Source: Calditrichia bacterium (lineage in GTDB: Bacteria > Calditrichota > Calditrichia > RBG-13-44-9 > J075). From it: DNA of 64,000 bases. The position numbers and the translations under genes were made by a program. Under the pieces are notes generated by a model. That model did no database searches. It saw only the letters and a list, made by a program, of their open reading frames with translations, and was not told where the DNA came from. Location of the stretch: NCBI GenBank assembly GCA_028284445.1, contig JANQRS010000058.1, positions 47,526-111,525 on the forward strand, written 5' to 3'. Positions 16,589 to 25,253 of the stretch are shown here, in pieces (positions within the stretch are counted from its first letter, which is position 1; the number at the start of each line of letters is the position of its first letter).

Positions 16589-17557
16589 CTAGCATTTATT
16601 GATCGATTGTGAGTACAACCTCACATACCCCCGCACATGCTCCGGCGCTTTCATGCCGGCCGTTGCCGTCTTGGCCAGCACCTTGCCGGCAACGATATTC
16701 GAGAGATGTACATAGCGCATAGTCGTCTCAATCAGCGCATGACCCATCAGTTTACGTAGCTCCACAATATCCACCCCGTTCAAATAACTGTAAGTCCCAA
16801 AGAAATGCCGGAAGCTGTGGACGCTGCAGTCTACGCCGGCTTTGCGCGCGTACTTCTTCACCATCCGATCGATGGCGCCATGTTTCATATTGTGGCCGAT
16901 GTGAGTAATACCCTGTGTAATGAATAACGGATAGTTGGCATGCCAGCCGTTTACCAGGGTAATTTCCTGCCAATAGCTTAACCAATATTCACTGACAAAA
17001 TCGGTTTCCTTCATTCTGCAGAACGGCACCTGGCGTTCATAGGTTTTGGTGCGTGGTACCAGGAGAATAAAGTGGTCTTCCTTCGGCTGCACATTGCCAA
17101 TCTTCAGCTGCACCGCTTCCGAAAGCCGGATCCCGGTATCTGCCAGCAGGCACATCAGCGCGGCATCACGGCGGCCGATGAAAGTAGTGAGATCGCATTC
17201 ATAGACCATCTTCATCAGATCGGTTGGTGACAAAACCCTTGGCACGACCCGCTCTTCATGAATCTGCACCAGCTCCGCGCTGGGATCTGCCAAGTCCGGA
17301 TTCACTTCCCGGCAATACCAGGCATAGAACATCCGGATGACGGTCTGTCGCAGCCGCAAGGTATTGGTGGCCATTCCCTGGACACGCATATCCCCGATAT
17401 GCCGGTTGATGAGATCCCGGTCCACTGCTTCCGGATCCGCCATATTAATGCCTTTAAAGAAGGCAAAAATGTTCGCGCGATAGCGATCGATGGTCCCCGG
17501 CCGGGCATGCCTGGCCAGGCGATAGTGCTCCAGGAACTGAGTAATAAGGTCATCCAT
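16589..17557 (-). CDS. Tyrosine recombinase (XerC/D-like)
   Basis: The protein has 322 residues, typical for the family. A SAM-like core-binding domain spans about 1-100. All catalytic residues are visible: R144 (DTGIRLSEA), K171, H247 and R250 (HSFRHFFGT), H273 (MGHALIETT) and the nucleophile Y282 (MRYVHLS). GGAAAA lies about 6 bases upstream of ATG 17557. It ends 11 bp from the HEPN-like gene and faces it. It may serve the cargo cassette or resolve phage multimers rather than integrate the prophage. The copy at 26297 is better placed for that. Confidence 0.93.
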   Translation of the reverse strand: MDDLITQFLEHYRLARHARPGTIDRYRANIFAFFKGINMADPEAVDRDLINRHIGDMRVQGMATNTLRLRQTVIRMFYAWYCREVNPDLADPSAELVQIHEERVVPRVLSPTDLMKMVYECDLTTFIGRRDAALMCLLADTGIRLSEAVQLKIGNVQPKEDHFILLVPRTKTYERQVPFCRMKETDFVSEYWLSYWQEITLVNGWHANYPLFITQGITHIGHNMKHGAIDRMVKKYARKAGVDCSVHSFRHFFGTYSYLNGVDIVELRKLMGHALIETTMRYVHLSNIVAGKVLAKTATAGMKAPEHVRGYVRLYSQSINKC

Positions 17558-17697
17558 GACAATTTTCCAGCGCGTTTTGGTGATTAGGTGCTATGTCTGT
17601 TTTCTGGCTATGATGCTGTTTCTATTCGGCTTGTGATGAAAAGTCTCTGAAATCGAGATCCGCTTTTTTCTCCTTATAAATATACCCTGAAAAAAGT

Positions 17698-17916
17698 GTA
17701 ACCGGTAACTAACTGTAACCAGAGGCACTTAAAATCATAAATAACAAAAGTTTACACCGGTTACCATCTGGTTACAAAAGCTACATTTGTCCGAAAATGA
17801 ACAAAAGGTAACTTTGTAACCAAAGTGTAACCAAACATGTAACCAATTTAAACCTAAAAAAAACATTGATATACGTGACATATATTTCATCGGTTACAGT
17901 GGTTACACTTTGGTTA
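17698..17916. repeat. GTAACC/GGTTAC repeat cluster, candidate origin or operator array
   Basis: Eleven copies of a six-base core occur in about 210 bp. GTAACC starts at 17698, 17715, 17816, 17827 and 17839; GGTAAC at 17704 and 17807; GGTTAC at 17759, 17770, 17892 and 17901. Several extend to TGTAACCA, and both orientations occur. An AT-rich tract lies at 17845-17890. The cluster sits at the 3' end of the primase-helicase gene and before the recombinase start. Iteron-type replication origin and multi-site repressor region are both possible. Confidence 0.65.
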
Positions 17917-20900
17917 GGGGGTCACGCGCGCGTGTGTCTGGAGGAACAAACCTGTCGCGCACGGATTCCAAACTATCTTTAATGCCTTGATCCAGCTTCT
18001 CGTAGTGAAACACCCAACAGCGGCGAGTCCGTTTGTGTATTTTTTTCGGATAGCTCTTTTCGATAACAGCAGACATCAACTCCAGCATGCGTTTGGTATG
18101 ATAGGGAGAATGCTCAGCCATGCGTCCTTTCTTACGATAGTCTTCCTGGATCTCCCTAAGAACTTCACCTACAGCCACATAGAGTATTTCACCCTGAAAA
18201 TCTTCATTATCTTCCTTGCGATAATGTCCGCTGGTTTCAAACCAGGTATAATCATCGCAAATACCCTTGCCGAACAGATAGCTGAGATCAGAGAAGAAGA
18301 GCTTTGTCGGGCTTTCTTCGAACACCCTGTTCATTAATTCCTTGCACATTCGTAAGCCATATTCCTCTACTTCGATTGGAATGTCGATGTTGAGCAGTGT
18401 CAGGGATGCAATCGGTATCGCGTGATTCTTGGCAATGCGATCATCAACACCTTGCTGGACGTAGTACTGATAAAGGCGGCGGGTCTCATTAATGAGCATC
18501 CTGGATCTCTCTTTACTCTGCTCCAGCATGATCTGCTTCAATAGCAGTGAGAGGTTCTGACGGTTTTCTTGTAGGAAGCTGAAGGCGTTACGCCGGGTCA
18601 GCTTCCTTTTGCCGCCGGCGCTCTTTATGCCGTCGTGGAATTCCATGAATACACTGCGGTGAAGTATGATCTCATGTTCCGGTATATCATTACCGTCGAG
18701 CCAGAGCATACCGTTCACAACCTGAATCCAGCGCTCCGCCATAGTCCGACCTCCCTTCTCATCGCTATAACGGTCAAAGACATTCTGGATGACCTCAAGG
18801 AGAGACGGCTTTTCGCGGATCCGCTTGTTTTTATACTCACTAAACCATACCGGCATGCGGGATAATGCCTGAAGGTTCTTGTAGATGCCATCCGGAGTTG
18901 CGGTGCTAAAGGTTGCCGGTTGGCAGAGGAAGCCAAATGTATGCAGCAGGAAGCGCAGCATGGTTGTTTTACCGGTTCCTTTGTCGCCATAGAGAAACAG
19001 GAACGGAAATCCCTGGCATTCCTCGAACAGGTCATCGAGGTAGAGCATTGCCGGCAGGAAGCCCAGCAAGACATAGCCCTTATAGCCGTCAGTCTCTCCG
19101 TCATCGCCGATCCCATCAGCGATGTGATGAAAGGCCTGAGCAATTTCTGCGGCGAATTGCCGGCTGTATTCGGCTTCCAGGTTGATCTTGGGAACATTGC
19201 CGCCGTAGACCTTGACGTGATCGACTTTGTAGTTGATGTCCTCAATGCGTACATAGCCGTCGGTCATTGGATAAAATTTGCCGTCTTTGAAGGCGCAATT
19301 GCCCATGATATATATTTTCTCATCCGCAATCCAACCGAACTGTTGAAAGGTCTTAATCTGTTTCGGAGTGCAGCGGCATTCTTCATAATACCAGATCCCG
19401 GAAAGATCCATACTATTACCCCAATAATGGGCCTTGGTGATGATCTGAGTCTTCATTCGGAAGCGGTTTACATCGGTGCGATCTCGGGCATCGAAGATAA
19501 TGCCCTGCTTTTCACTGCCGTCTTCGGTGACCAGCGTACAGCTATAGAGAAGCTCTTCTGGAAGCAGGTATATTTCGTCAATGATAAGAACAAATGAGGA
19601 TATACGCTTTGAATGCTCTTTGTCGCGCTTGTAGTAGGCACCAGTTCGTTCGAAGTAGGAATGGTTTCCATCTGTTGATCCAATCCCTTGTTCATCTTTG
19701 GTCATCCGGATCCGCTTCAATACCAGCCGGTAAACGGCCTGGTCGAGGGTCTCACGGATGATCTCCAGGGCAACATCAACCTTAAAAGAGTCATTTACTT
19801 TGGCAATGATGTTGACCAGCGGCTGCAGCGCTTCCGTCTTGCGGCCGGGATCGAGGCTATTGAATGCATCAAGATCGGCACTTTTGCCAATGGTATTCGC
19901 CGGCAGCTGATTAATTTGATGGGCGAAAGCATCAATACTACTCGCTTTGAGTTCAGCCAGCGCCCGGACTGGATCTGCTGATCTACGCAGGTATTCGTCT
20001 ATATCTTTGCCGGCGTCTGGCTCCCAATGCAGCACCTTGAGAGAACAATTCTCCCACAGCGCCTCAAACGCCTTCTGGGCATAAGCCAGCCCGGCGTCGT
20101 CATTGTCAAAGGCCAGGTAAATGGTTTTACCTTTTAGTTTCTTCCGTAGCAGCTGCAAGCGTTTCTCATCAGAGAATGCCTTGGCGCCTACCGGATTCTC
20201 CCGGGAGAGTTTTTGCTGGCCATCCTTGGCGCCGCGGTGAAGATTCCAGAGCTGCAGCACGTCGTTTTCGCCTTCAACCAGGATTACTTCACTTCCGGAT
20301 AGCCCGTTCTGATTGAAGTAACAAACATCACCAATCCGATGCTCCGCTCGCAGGCGATATTCCTTCCTGGGCTCCTTACGTTTCTTCTTGAAAGCATCCT
20401 TTAGGGAGAAGTCCGAAACCTGGTTGCCATCGAGGTGAAAAAAGACCAGGTATTGCGATCCAAAGAAGTCGAACCATTGATCGTCCTTTTCGGAAAACAA
20501 ACCGGATTTGAGCAGATTTTCCCGGGAGTATTTCTTCGACAAGTGGGTTTTTAGAAGGTTGGAGCGATTACCGGTATAGCCGATCGGGGCCTGGGCCAGG
20601 AAGTCTTTGGAATATTGACGCTCCTCCTGGAGGATTTTCAGCACCTTGGCATCTTTTAAGAGCTGAGCGCGATAAAAGGCAGCGGCATCATTAAAGATCT
20701 GCTTGCGAAGTTCAAGACTTTTGTCCGCCGGCTGTCCGTTGAGCTGGCCAGGCTTCGTCAGGGGGATGCGAGTGATTGCCGCAATTTCGTGCAGCGCTGC
20801 TGCAGTATCTATGCGTTTGAGATTAGCAACGAAGTTAAATATGTCGCCGTTGGATTTGCAGGAAAAGCAGTGATAACGATTGTCTTCCAGGTAAACGGTA

Positions 20901-21040
20901 AAACAGTCATTATGACCGCATAGTGGGCAAGGGTTGGTTCTCAATTCTTTTGAATTCAGGTTGTTGAAGGCCGTGTTGGTATAGTGGCCCATGATATCCA
21001 TGATTTTAACCTGACTCTTGATGCGTTCGAAGTCATTCAT
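17903..21040 (-). CDS. Phage primase-helicase (CHC2 zinc finger, TOPRIM, P-loop ATPase)
   Basis: The protein has 1045 residues. The zinc finger is at 38-61 (CPLCGHNDC, then CFSCKSNGD). TOPRIM motifs are VILVEGENDV near 253 and YLAFDNDDAG near 312. A helicase-type Walker A, FLYGDKGTGKTTM, lies near 687, after a long central region. It primes and unwinds phage DNA in one polypeptide, like bifunctional primase-helicases of other phages. ATG 21040 has GGGGAG 5-6 bases upstream. A strong terminator separates it from the early operon, so it probably has its own promoter at 21041-21066. The repeat cluster at its 3' end fits an adjacent origin. Confidence 0.92.
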   Translation of the reverse strand: MNDFERIKSQVKIMDIMGHYTNTAFNNLNSKELRTNPCPLCGHNDCFTVYLEDNRYHCFSCKSNGDIFNFVANLKRIDTAAALHEIAAITRIPLTKPGQLNGQPADKSLELRKQIFNDAAAFYRAQLLKDAKVLKILQEERQYSKDFLAQAPIGYTGNRSNLLKTHLSKKYSRENLLKSGLFSEKDDQWFDFFGSQYLVFFHLDGNQVSDFSLKDAFKKKRKEPRKEYRLRAEHRIGDVCYFNQNGLSGSEVILVEGENDVLQLWNLHRGAKDGQQKLSRENPVGAKAFSDEKRLQLLRKKLKGKTIYLAFDNDDAGLAYAQKAFEALWENCSLKVLHWEPDAGKDIDEYLRRSADPVRALAELKASSIDAFAHQINQLPANTIGKSADLDAFNSLDPGRKTEALQPLVNIIAKVNDSFKVDVALEIIRETLDQAVYRLVLKRIRMTKDEQGIGSTDGNHSYFERTGAYYKRDKEHSKRISSFVLIIDEIYLLPEELLYSCTLVTEDGSEKQGIIFDARDRTDVNRFRMKTQIITKAHYWGNSMDLSGIWYYEECRCTPKQIKTFQQFGWIADEKIYIMGNCAFKDGKFYPMTDGYVRIEDINYKVDHVKVYGGNVPKINLEAEYSRQFAAEIAQAFHHIADGIGDDGETDGYKGYVLLGFLPAMLYLDDLFEECQGFPFLFLYGDKGTGKTTMLRFLLHTFGFLCQPATFSTATPDGIYKNLQALSRMPVWFSEYKNKRIREKPSLLEVIQNVFDRYSDEKGGRTMAERWIQVVNGMLWLDGNDIPEHEIILHRSVFMEFHDGIKSAGGKRKLTRRNAFSFLQENRQNLSLLLKQIMLEQSKERSRMLINETRRLYQYYVQQGVDDRIAKNHAIPIASLTLLNIDIPIEVEEYGLRMCKELMNRVFEESPTKLFFSDLSYLFGKGICDDYTWFETSGHYRKEDNEDFQGEILYVAVGEVLREIQEDYRKKGRMAEHSPYHTKRMLELMSAVIEKSYPKKIHKRTRRCWVFHYEKLDQGIKDSLESVRDRFVPPDTRARDPLTKV

Positions 21041-21066
21041 GACATCTCCCCGTTTGTGTTGTTGTC

Positions 21067-21107
21067 AAAAAAAATCCTCACGCCTGTGCGCAGGCCAGGG
21101 TGAGGAT
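21067..21107 (-). terminator. Intrinsic terminator of the early operon
   Basis: On the minus strand ATCCTCAC and GTGAGGAT pair, with an inner GCCTG/CAGGC stem, and TTTTTTTT follows. It lies just after the last early-operon gene and before the primase start. Confidence 0.85.
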
Positions 21108-21162
21108 CTATGCTACTTGGTCTGTTGCTCACAGATGCGAGCTGTTTGAGATCATCCTGCGA

Positions 21163-21390
21163 CTATTTTTTGCGTTTACCTCGCCGGCGGCGGAAAGTGC
21201 GATGACCACCAAATACGATGAAGAGACGCTTGCCGTCCGGGATATGGACATCGCCGTTCTCCATCAGCTTGATAGATTTCTTGTAGATCTTGCCCAAAGG
21301 CGGATGATCACCGCGAGTGAGATTGCCGGCAGCGTGGCGGGCCAGGGCCGGCACATCGCGGTAGATCATATCATTTGCTTTGTCTTTCAT
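21163..21390 (-). CDS. Small basic hypothetical phage protein
   Basis: The protein has 75 residues. Its ATG overlaps the stop of the preceding gene by 4 bases, and GAGGAGC lies about 8 bases upstream. It has GDHPPLGKIYKKSIKLMENG and a very basic tail (RTFRRRRGKRKK) that suggests nucleic-acid binding. It is the last gene of the early operon before the terminator. No family is recognised. Confidence 0.7.
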   Translation of the reverse strand: MKDKANDMIYRDVPALARHAAGNLTRGDHPPLGKIYKKSIKLMENGDVHIPDGKRLFIVFGGHRTFRRRRGKRKK

Positions 21391-21593
21391 TGAGCCTGCT
21401 CCTCTCTTAACTGTTCATGATCAGGTATGGCGCTGGATGCTGCCGGCGATTCCGGCGACGCTTCCAACTCTTCCAACTGCTCAATGCACTCCGACATCGA
21501 GAGCAAATGCTTGGCAAGGCCGGAGCGGTCCCACAGCCGTGCATAGGCGATAATTCTGTCTTTGGTCTCTATGATCTGATCCTGTTTGCTCAT
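21387..21593 (-). CDS. Small hypothetical phage protein
   Basis: The protein has 68 residues, with a perfect AGGAGG 6 bases before ATG 21593. It is predicted to be mostly helical and acidic (SMSECIEQLEELEASPE). It overlaps the next gene by ATGA. Function unknown. Confidence 0.7.
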   Translation of the reverse strand: MSKQDQIIETKDRIIAYARLWDRSGLAKHLLSMSECIEQLEELEASPESPAASSAIPDHEQLREEQAQ

Positions 21594-21632
21594 TGTATCC
21601 TCCTGATTGTTGATCTTGCTCCATCATGTTTT

Positions 21633-22349
21633 TCAATTCCTGGAATAACCGGCTCCGTTGGCGGAAGCCCGATTTTTGACGCCCATTTCTGCCAGATATT
21701 TGCGGACTGTTTCCCGGGATGAAACCCCGATGGCGTCGGCCATTTCAGCCAGGCTGGCATCCGGATAGCTTTCCAGATACAATTCCAGTTCCTGGATGCG
21801 CTGCCGCTTGTTGGATTGGATCTTGGCGTTGGCCTGGGTAATACCATTTGGTTGGCCAGCGGGCTGCCGGTGGCGGGTGTTGACCTGTTTCACGATTCGT
21901 TCCTGTCTTAGCTGCACCAGGTTGCGGGTGCCAATGGTATCACACATGACGTAGGCCAGGATCGGAAAGATCACAGTGCCGGCCAGCCACTGCGTCCAGG
22001 TAAGCGGGTCCAGGCTGATGAGATTGGCATAAGTGAGCTGAATGCCGTAGGCGGAGAGAAATCCCTCGCTCATGTTGGCGATGCCGGAAGCGAACAGAAC
22101 CAGGCTGGTCACTACCCGTACCATCCAGGCCAGCTCTCCGTCTTTCAGCAGTTCATCCTTAAAGATCGACATGGCCACCACGCCGGCGTCGATCGCAAAT
22201 GCAGCGATGGCCCCCAGGATGATGTTGTCATAAAAGAACTGACTCATGAATGTGGTGGTATGGAGAAACGTGGCGCTCAATATCCCAATGAGACAAAGCG
22301 CTCCCGCCCGATACTTCACCATCTCTCTGAATTTTCCCTGTAACTTCAT
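21633..22349 (-). CDS. Four-helix membrane protein with cytoplasmic HTH tail (paralogue 1)
   Basis: The protein has 238 residues. Four hydrophobic helices lie at about 12-32, 42-62, 75-100 and 118-140, including GAIAAFAIDAGVVAMSIFKD and LVLFASGIANMSEGFLSAYG. After a basic linker, residues 185-225 form an HTH (LAEMADAIGVSSRETVRKYL). The topology recalls DUF2637-type plasmid-spread membrane proteins of actinobacteria, but I cannot show homology. AGGAG lies 8 bases upstream. A close paralogue lies at 24213-24920, and the two share most of the membrane domain. A membrane-tethered DNA-binding role is inferred, such as anchoring the replicating phage genome. Confidence 0.8.
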   Translation of the reverse strand: MKLQGKFREMVKYRAGALCLIGILSATFLHTTTFMSQFFYDNIILGAIAAFAIDAGVVAMSIFKDELLKDGELAWMVRVVTSLVLFASGIANMSEGFLSAYGIQLTYANLISLDPLTWTQWLAGTVIFPILAYVMCDTIGTRNLVQLRQERIVKQVNTRHRQPAGQPNGITQANAKIQSNKRQRIQELELYLESYPDASLAEMADAIGVSSRETVRKYLAEMGVKNRASANGAGYSRN

Positions 22350-22363
22350 AATGCGACTCCTAA

Positions 22364-22507
22364 TTATGGATTGTAGTTTTGCCCCTCCTTCGGGCGGTGT
22401 TCGTCTTCCAATGCGTTATCGTGTTTGTCAAAAACCCATAGCCAGCAACCAAGCCAGATCAGGCCGAGTGCTGCGATGATTCCCAATGCGATCCAATCCC
22501 AGCTCAT
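22364..22507 (-). CDS. 47-residue single-pass membrane protein
   Basis: This short gene begins at ATG 22507 and overlaps the stop of the preceding gene as ATGA. One hydrophobic helix (WIALGIIAALGLIWLGCWLW) spans residues 5-24. It is followed by a charged tail (VFDKHDNALEDEHRPKEGQ). Tight coupling in an operon of overlapping genes and its clean composition support it. It precedes the membrane-HTH gene by 14 bp and may act with it. Confidence 0.7.
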   Translation of the reverse strand: MSWDWIALGIIAALGLIWLGCWLWVFDKHDNALEDEHRPKEGQNYNP

Positions 22508-22950
22508 TTGCTGGCTCCAAATATCTTCAGCCGGGTGGCTCGTGCCTGAGTTGTGCGTCCCAGAACCAGATCTTCTTCCTCTCGCAATATCTCGGCGATC
22601 GCGCCGGCGATGTCCAAACCGCTGGCATGCGCATGCGCCAGGACCGGCAGCAGGACGTAGGCGAGATTGCGGGCAATCAGGGCATTGGGATCCGGATCGA
22701 AGAAGGTGTCGTTGATCGCTGATTGTTCCTTCAGAATCCGCCAGGCCTCCGCGCTGCGCAGGTAATGATGGCGGAGCTGGTTCAGGCTGCGGTCTTCATC
22801 GGTGCTGAACAGTCCGGCCATGTAATCCGCCAGGGCGGATTCGGCATCGAGGCACATGCTAAGCGGCTTAGCCGGGTTGATCCCCGCCAAACGCATTAAG
22901 TTGTCCGCTCGCCGGGCGAGGCGGTTCAGCTTTCTGAGATGGTGCAGCAT
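22504..22950 (-). CDS. Hypothetical helical phage protein
   Basis: The protein has 148 residues, with GGAGGAG 5 bases upstream of ATG 22950. It is predicted to be all helical: LNRLARRADNLMRLAGI, then LADYMAGLFSTDEDRSLNQL and GAIAEILREEEDLVLG. No motif is recognised. Its start lies inside the 3' end of the preceding gene (83-bp overlap). Confidence 0.65.
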   Translation of the reverse strand: MLHHLRKLNRLARRADNLMRLAGINPAKPLSMCLDAESALADYMAGLFSTDEDRSLNQLRHHYLRSAEAWRILKEQSAINDTFFDPDPNALIARNLAYVLLPVLAHAHASGLDIAGAIAEILREEEDLVLGRTTQARATRLKIFGASK

Positions 22951-23203
22951 CCTGCTCCTCCATTCCTTCTATTCTGAAGTGGCTTTTGTAAAAGCCTTTA
23001 ATTCGGTGCCAAGCCTGCGGATCGATTTGCTCGCGTTTGTAGGCGCAGCGTTGACAGGCCGGGCAATAGATTTGCTTTTCCAGGATTATCCAGCCGTTGT
23101 CCTGGCGGACCAGGATGACCTGGTTTAGCCAGGCCCTGCCCTTATTGCAGCGCGGGCAGCTGGCTGAAAAACCGTCCCGGGGAATCAGCGTCCACTGCTT
23201 CAT
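22868..23203 (-). CDS. Zinc-ribbon phage protein
   Basis: I choose ATG 23203 (111 residues) because AAGGAG lies 7 bases upstream. Two cysteine pairs (CPRCNKG near 16 and CPACQRC near 46) form a four-cysteine zinc ribbon, with hydrophobic strands between them (WLNQVILVRQDNGWIILEKQ). The proline- and glutamine-rich C-terminus overlaps the next gene. A small zinc-ribbon protein in an early phage operon is often regulatory, but nothing specific can be said. Confidence 0.7.
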   Translation of the reverse strand: MKQWTLIPRDGFSASCPRCNKGRAWLNQVILVRQDNGWIILEKQIYCPACQRCAYKREQIDPQAWHRIKGFYKSHFRIEGMEEQDAAPSQKAEPPRPASGQLNAFGGDQPG

Positions 23204-23328
23204 TCCGCAGCTCCTTTGGGCAGATGACAATTGTGAAAGATCAATACGTTCAGGGATGTCCGGCCGGCATCAAACAGATGCGGCAGTCCGGATCCTCGGA
23301 AGTTCTGGAAAGATGGCTTTCTCGGCAT
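23200..23328 (-). CDS. Possible 42-residue protein
   Basis: An ATG at 23328 with GGGG 6 bases upstream opens a 42-codon frame. It ends with TGA overlapping the ATG of the zinc-ribbon gene, as ATGA. Its C-terminus (LNVLIFHNCHLPKGAAE) is protein-like. It overlaps the end of the gene at 23270-23521 by 59 bp. Coupling is the only strong argument. Confidence 0.35.
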   Translation of the reverse strand: MPRKPSFQNFRGSGLPHLFDAGRTSLNVLIFHNCHLPKGAAE

Positions 23329-23521
23329 GAAATCCCCGGCCTTTGATCTTTGCATCCCTGATTGAGTTTGCCTCGATGACAAACACTCCTTTTGAAAAAT
23401 TCAAACTCGCGTAGCCTGGATGATCTATCAGGATCCTGTCCAGCTTTTCAGCCAGTTGTTCAACCGTCCCGGCATAGACGATAAAACTGTTGTCCCTGGC
23501 GCTGATGGCGTACCACATCAA
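23270..23521 (-). CDS. Hypothetical phage protein
   Basis: The protein has 83 residues. Its ATG overlaps the stop of the recombinase gene as ATGA. It has alternating strands and helices (SFIVYAGTVEQLAEKLDRIL, then GVFVIEANSIRDAKI). No family is recognised. Confidence 0.65.
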   Translation of the reverse strand: MMWYAISARDNSFIVYAGTVEQLAEKLDRILIDHPGYASLNFSKGVFVIEANSIRDAKIKGRGFHAEKAIFPELPRIRTAASV

Positions 23522-24216
23522 GCCGCCTTTCCTGCCATAATCTGCTGATAGCGGTCGTGCGCAATCCGTAGGGCCAGGTGATCGTAGATCTCCAAACTTT
23601 GATAATGGGAATGTCCCGATATTCGCATCACTTCTTGCGGCGGCATCTGCGATTCCAGCAGGAAGGTGATGGTCTGGTGCCGGAATAAATGCGGATGGAC
23701 CAGCGAACCGCCATCACTATCTACCAGGCCTGCAGCAACCGCGACCCGGGACATGCGCAGCTGCACATGACGATCAGACATCCGTTTGCCCGATCGAGAT
23801 TCAAAGAGAAATTCCTCGCTTTGCTGACATTGCTGGCGGATCGGCAGGGACAGCTCCACCGGGAAAGGCACATAGCGATCCTTATTGCCCTTCCCGCTAC
23901 GAATGAGGATCCGGAAGTTCTCGAAGTTGATATCGCGGACACAGATCCCGGTTAGTTCGTTAACCCGGCAGGCGGTAGCCAGCAAAACACGAAAGAGCAA
24001 TTCCCATTTGGGGTCCTCTTTTGCGGCAGTCTCAAAAAAGGTCTGTAATTCCTGTTCGCTGAGCAGTCTCGGTAGCCGGCGCGCTCGCTGTGGCCGTTGG
24101 ATGTTCGCTTGACGGCGAATCAGCTTGCAGGCTTGCAGGAAATCATCATAGCTGAGTTGTTCTTCACGGATCTTGCGCTCGCAGTAGCGCACGATGTCCT
24201 CAATGCCCTTCTTCAT
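23518..24216 (-). CDS. Short tyrosine recombinase
   Basis: The protein has 232 residues, shorter than usual because the N-terminal core-binding domain is reduced. The catalytic set is complete: R84 (TACRVNEL), lysine in GKGNKDR (about 109-112), H166 and R169 (HPHLFRH), H192 (SGHSHYQSL) and Y201. It overlaps both neighbours by ATGA inside the early operon, an unusual place for an integrase. Roles in multimer resolution, excision control or telomere/terminus handling are possible. It is not close in sequence to either of the other two recombinases here. Confidence 0.9.
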   Translation of the reverse strand: MKKGIEDIVRYCERKIREEQLSYDDFLQACKLIRRQANIQRPQRARRLPRLLSEQELQTFFETAAKEDPKWELLFRVLLATACRVNELTGICVRDINFENFRILIRSGKGNKDRYVPFPVELSLPIRQQCQQSEEFLFESRSGKRMSDRHVQLRMSRVAVAAGLVDSDGGSLVHPHLFRHQTITFLLESQMPPQEVMRISGHSHYQSLEIYDHLALRIAHDRYQQIMAGKAA

Positions 24217-24920
24217 AGCGCCACGCCATTCTTGCTGCTGGATGGTCTGGGAATGCCCAGCTCATCGAGGTAGTTGCTGACGGTGTCCTTAGAGGAAACC
24301 CCGATGGCATCGGCCATTTTGGCCAAGCTGGTGTAGCCATGCTCTGCGACATATTGTTCCAGGCGGGCCATACGCTGAGCCTTGTTGTCCTGGCGCTTTG
24401 CATTGGGTTTGGCCAACAGATCTGCGTCGGCAGCCGGTTGCGGTGCAGCAGCCTTACGCTTCTTTGCTTCTGCCTGGTGGAGTTGCACCAGGTTGCGAGT
24501 GCCAATGGTATCACACATGACGTAGGCCAATACCGGGAAGATCACGGTGCCAGCCAGCCACTGCGACCAGGTCAGTATATCAAGGCTCATCAGATTGTCC
24601 GTAGTCAGGACGATGCCATAGGCGGACAAAAAACCCTCGCTCATATTGGCGATCCCGGATGCCAACAGCACCAGGCTGGTTACGATGCGCACCATCCAGG
24701 CCAGCTCTCCATCTTTCATCAACTCATCTTTAAAAATGGACATCGCCACTACGCCGGCGTCGATGGCAAATGCAGCAATGGCCCCCAACACCAGGTTGTT
24801 GTAGAAAAACTGGGCCATGAAAGTGGTAGTATGCATAAATGTGGCGGTTAGAATGCCGATCAGGCAGACCGCGCCGGCGCGGTATTTGATCAGCTCGCGA
24901 AAGCGTGATTTTCCGGACAT
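24213..24920 (-). CDS. Four-helix membrane protein with cytoplasmic HTH tail (paralogue 2)
   Basis: The protein has 235 residues. It is collinear with the protein at 21633-22349: the same four helices (GAIAAFAIDAGVVAMSIFKD is identical), the same VLAYVMCDTIGTRNLVQL after helix 4 and the same type of HTH (LAKMADAIGVSSKDTVSNYL). The linkers and extreme C-termini differ. The shared membrane part and divergent linker and tail suggest a duplication with changed DNA-binding or partner specificity. Both genes are in the same operon, separated by the recombinase and small genes. Confidence 0.85.
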   Translation of the reverse strand: MSGKSRFRELIKYRAGAVCLIGILTATFMHTTTFMAQFFYNNLVLGAIAAFAIDAGVVAMSIFKDELMKDGELAWMVRIVTSLVLLASGIANMSEGFLSAYGIVLTTDNLMSLDILTWSQWLAGTVIFPVLAYVMCDTIGTRNLVQLHQAEAKKRKAAAPQPAADADLLAKPNAKRQDNKAQRMARLEQYVAEHGYTSLAKMADAIGVSSKDTVSNYLDELGIPRPSSSKNGVAL

Positions 24921-24929
24921 ATATCTCTC

Positions 24930-25238
24930 CTATTTTGAGCGGACTCTGCGGGTCCGTCTTCGTATCGTTTTGCCTGCATTTTTGATAAACACCTGGTCAA
25001 TGTGCAACCGGTCGATCTTGCGATTGCCGCGCTTGTGCCATTGGCTGTATTTGATTTCACCATTGTCCATTAAGCGGTAGAGACTGCTCAGCGTAATGCC
25101 CATATATTCTGCAGCTTCCCCGGGAGTCAGGTAGCGGCGGGTAAAAACCGAGCGGCTTTCTTCGCGGAACAGCCGGCGCAATTCATCCAGCAGAGATTCA
25201 GCGGGATTTTTCTCATTGTCAGGTGGCAATTGGTTCAT
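24930..25238 (-). CDS. Excisionase-type HTH protein
   Basis: The protein has 102 residues. Residues 36-80 (YLTPGEAAEYMGITLSSLYR, then LMDNGEIKYSQ) form the winged HTH_17 fold of excisionase and MerR-related proteins: strand, helix-turn-helix, wing, then R-K-I-D-R. The basic C-terminus (RRRTRRVRSK) would add DNA affinity. In temperate phages this protein directs the integrase to excise. It lies near the integrase but on the opposite strand, as usual for early genes. Confidence 0.75.
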   Translation of the reverse strand: MNQLPPDNEKNPAESLLDELRRLFREESRSVFTRRYLTPGEAAEYMGITLSSLYRLMDNGEIKYSQWHKRGNRKIDRLHIDQVFIKNAGKTIRRRTRRVRSK

Positions 25239-25253
25239 TATATTGAAACCACT

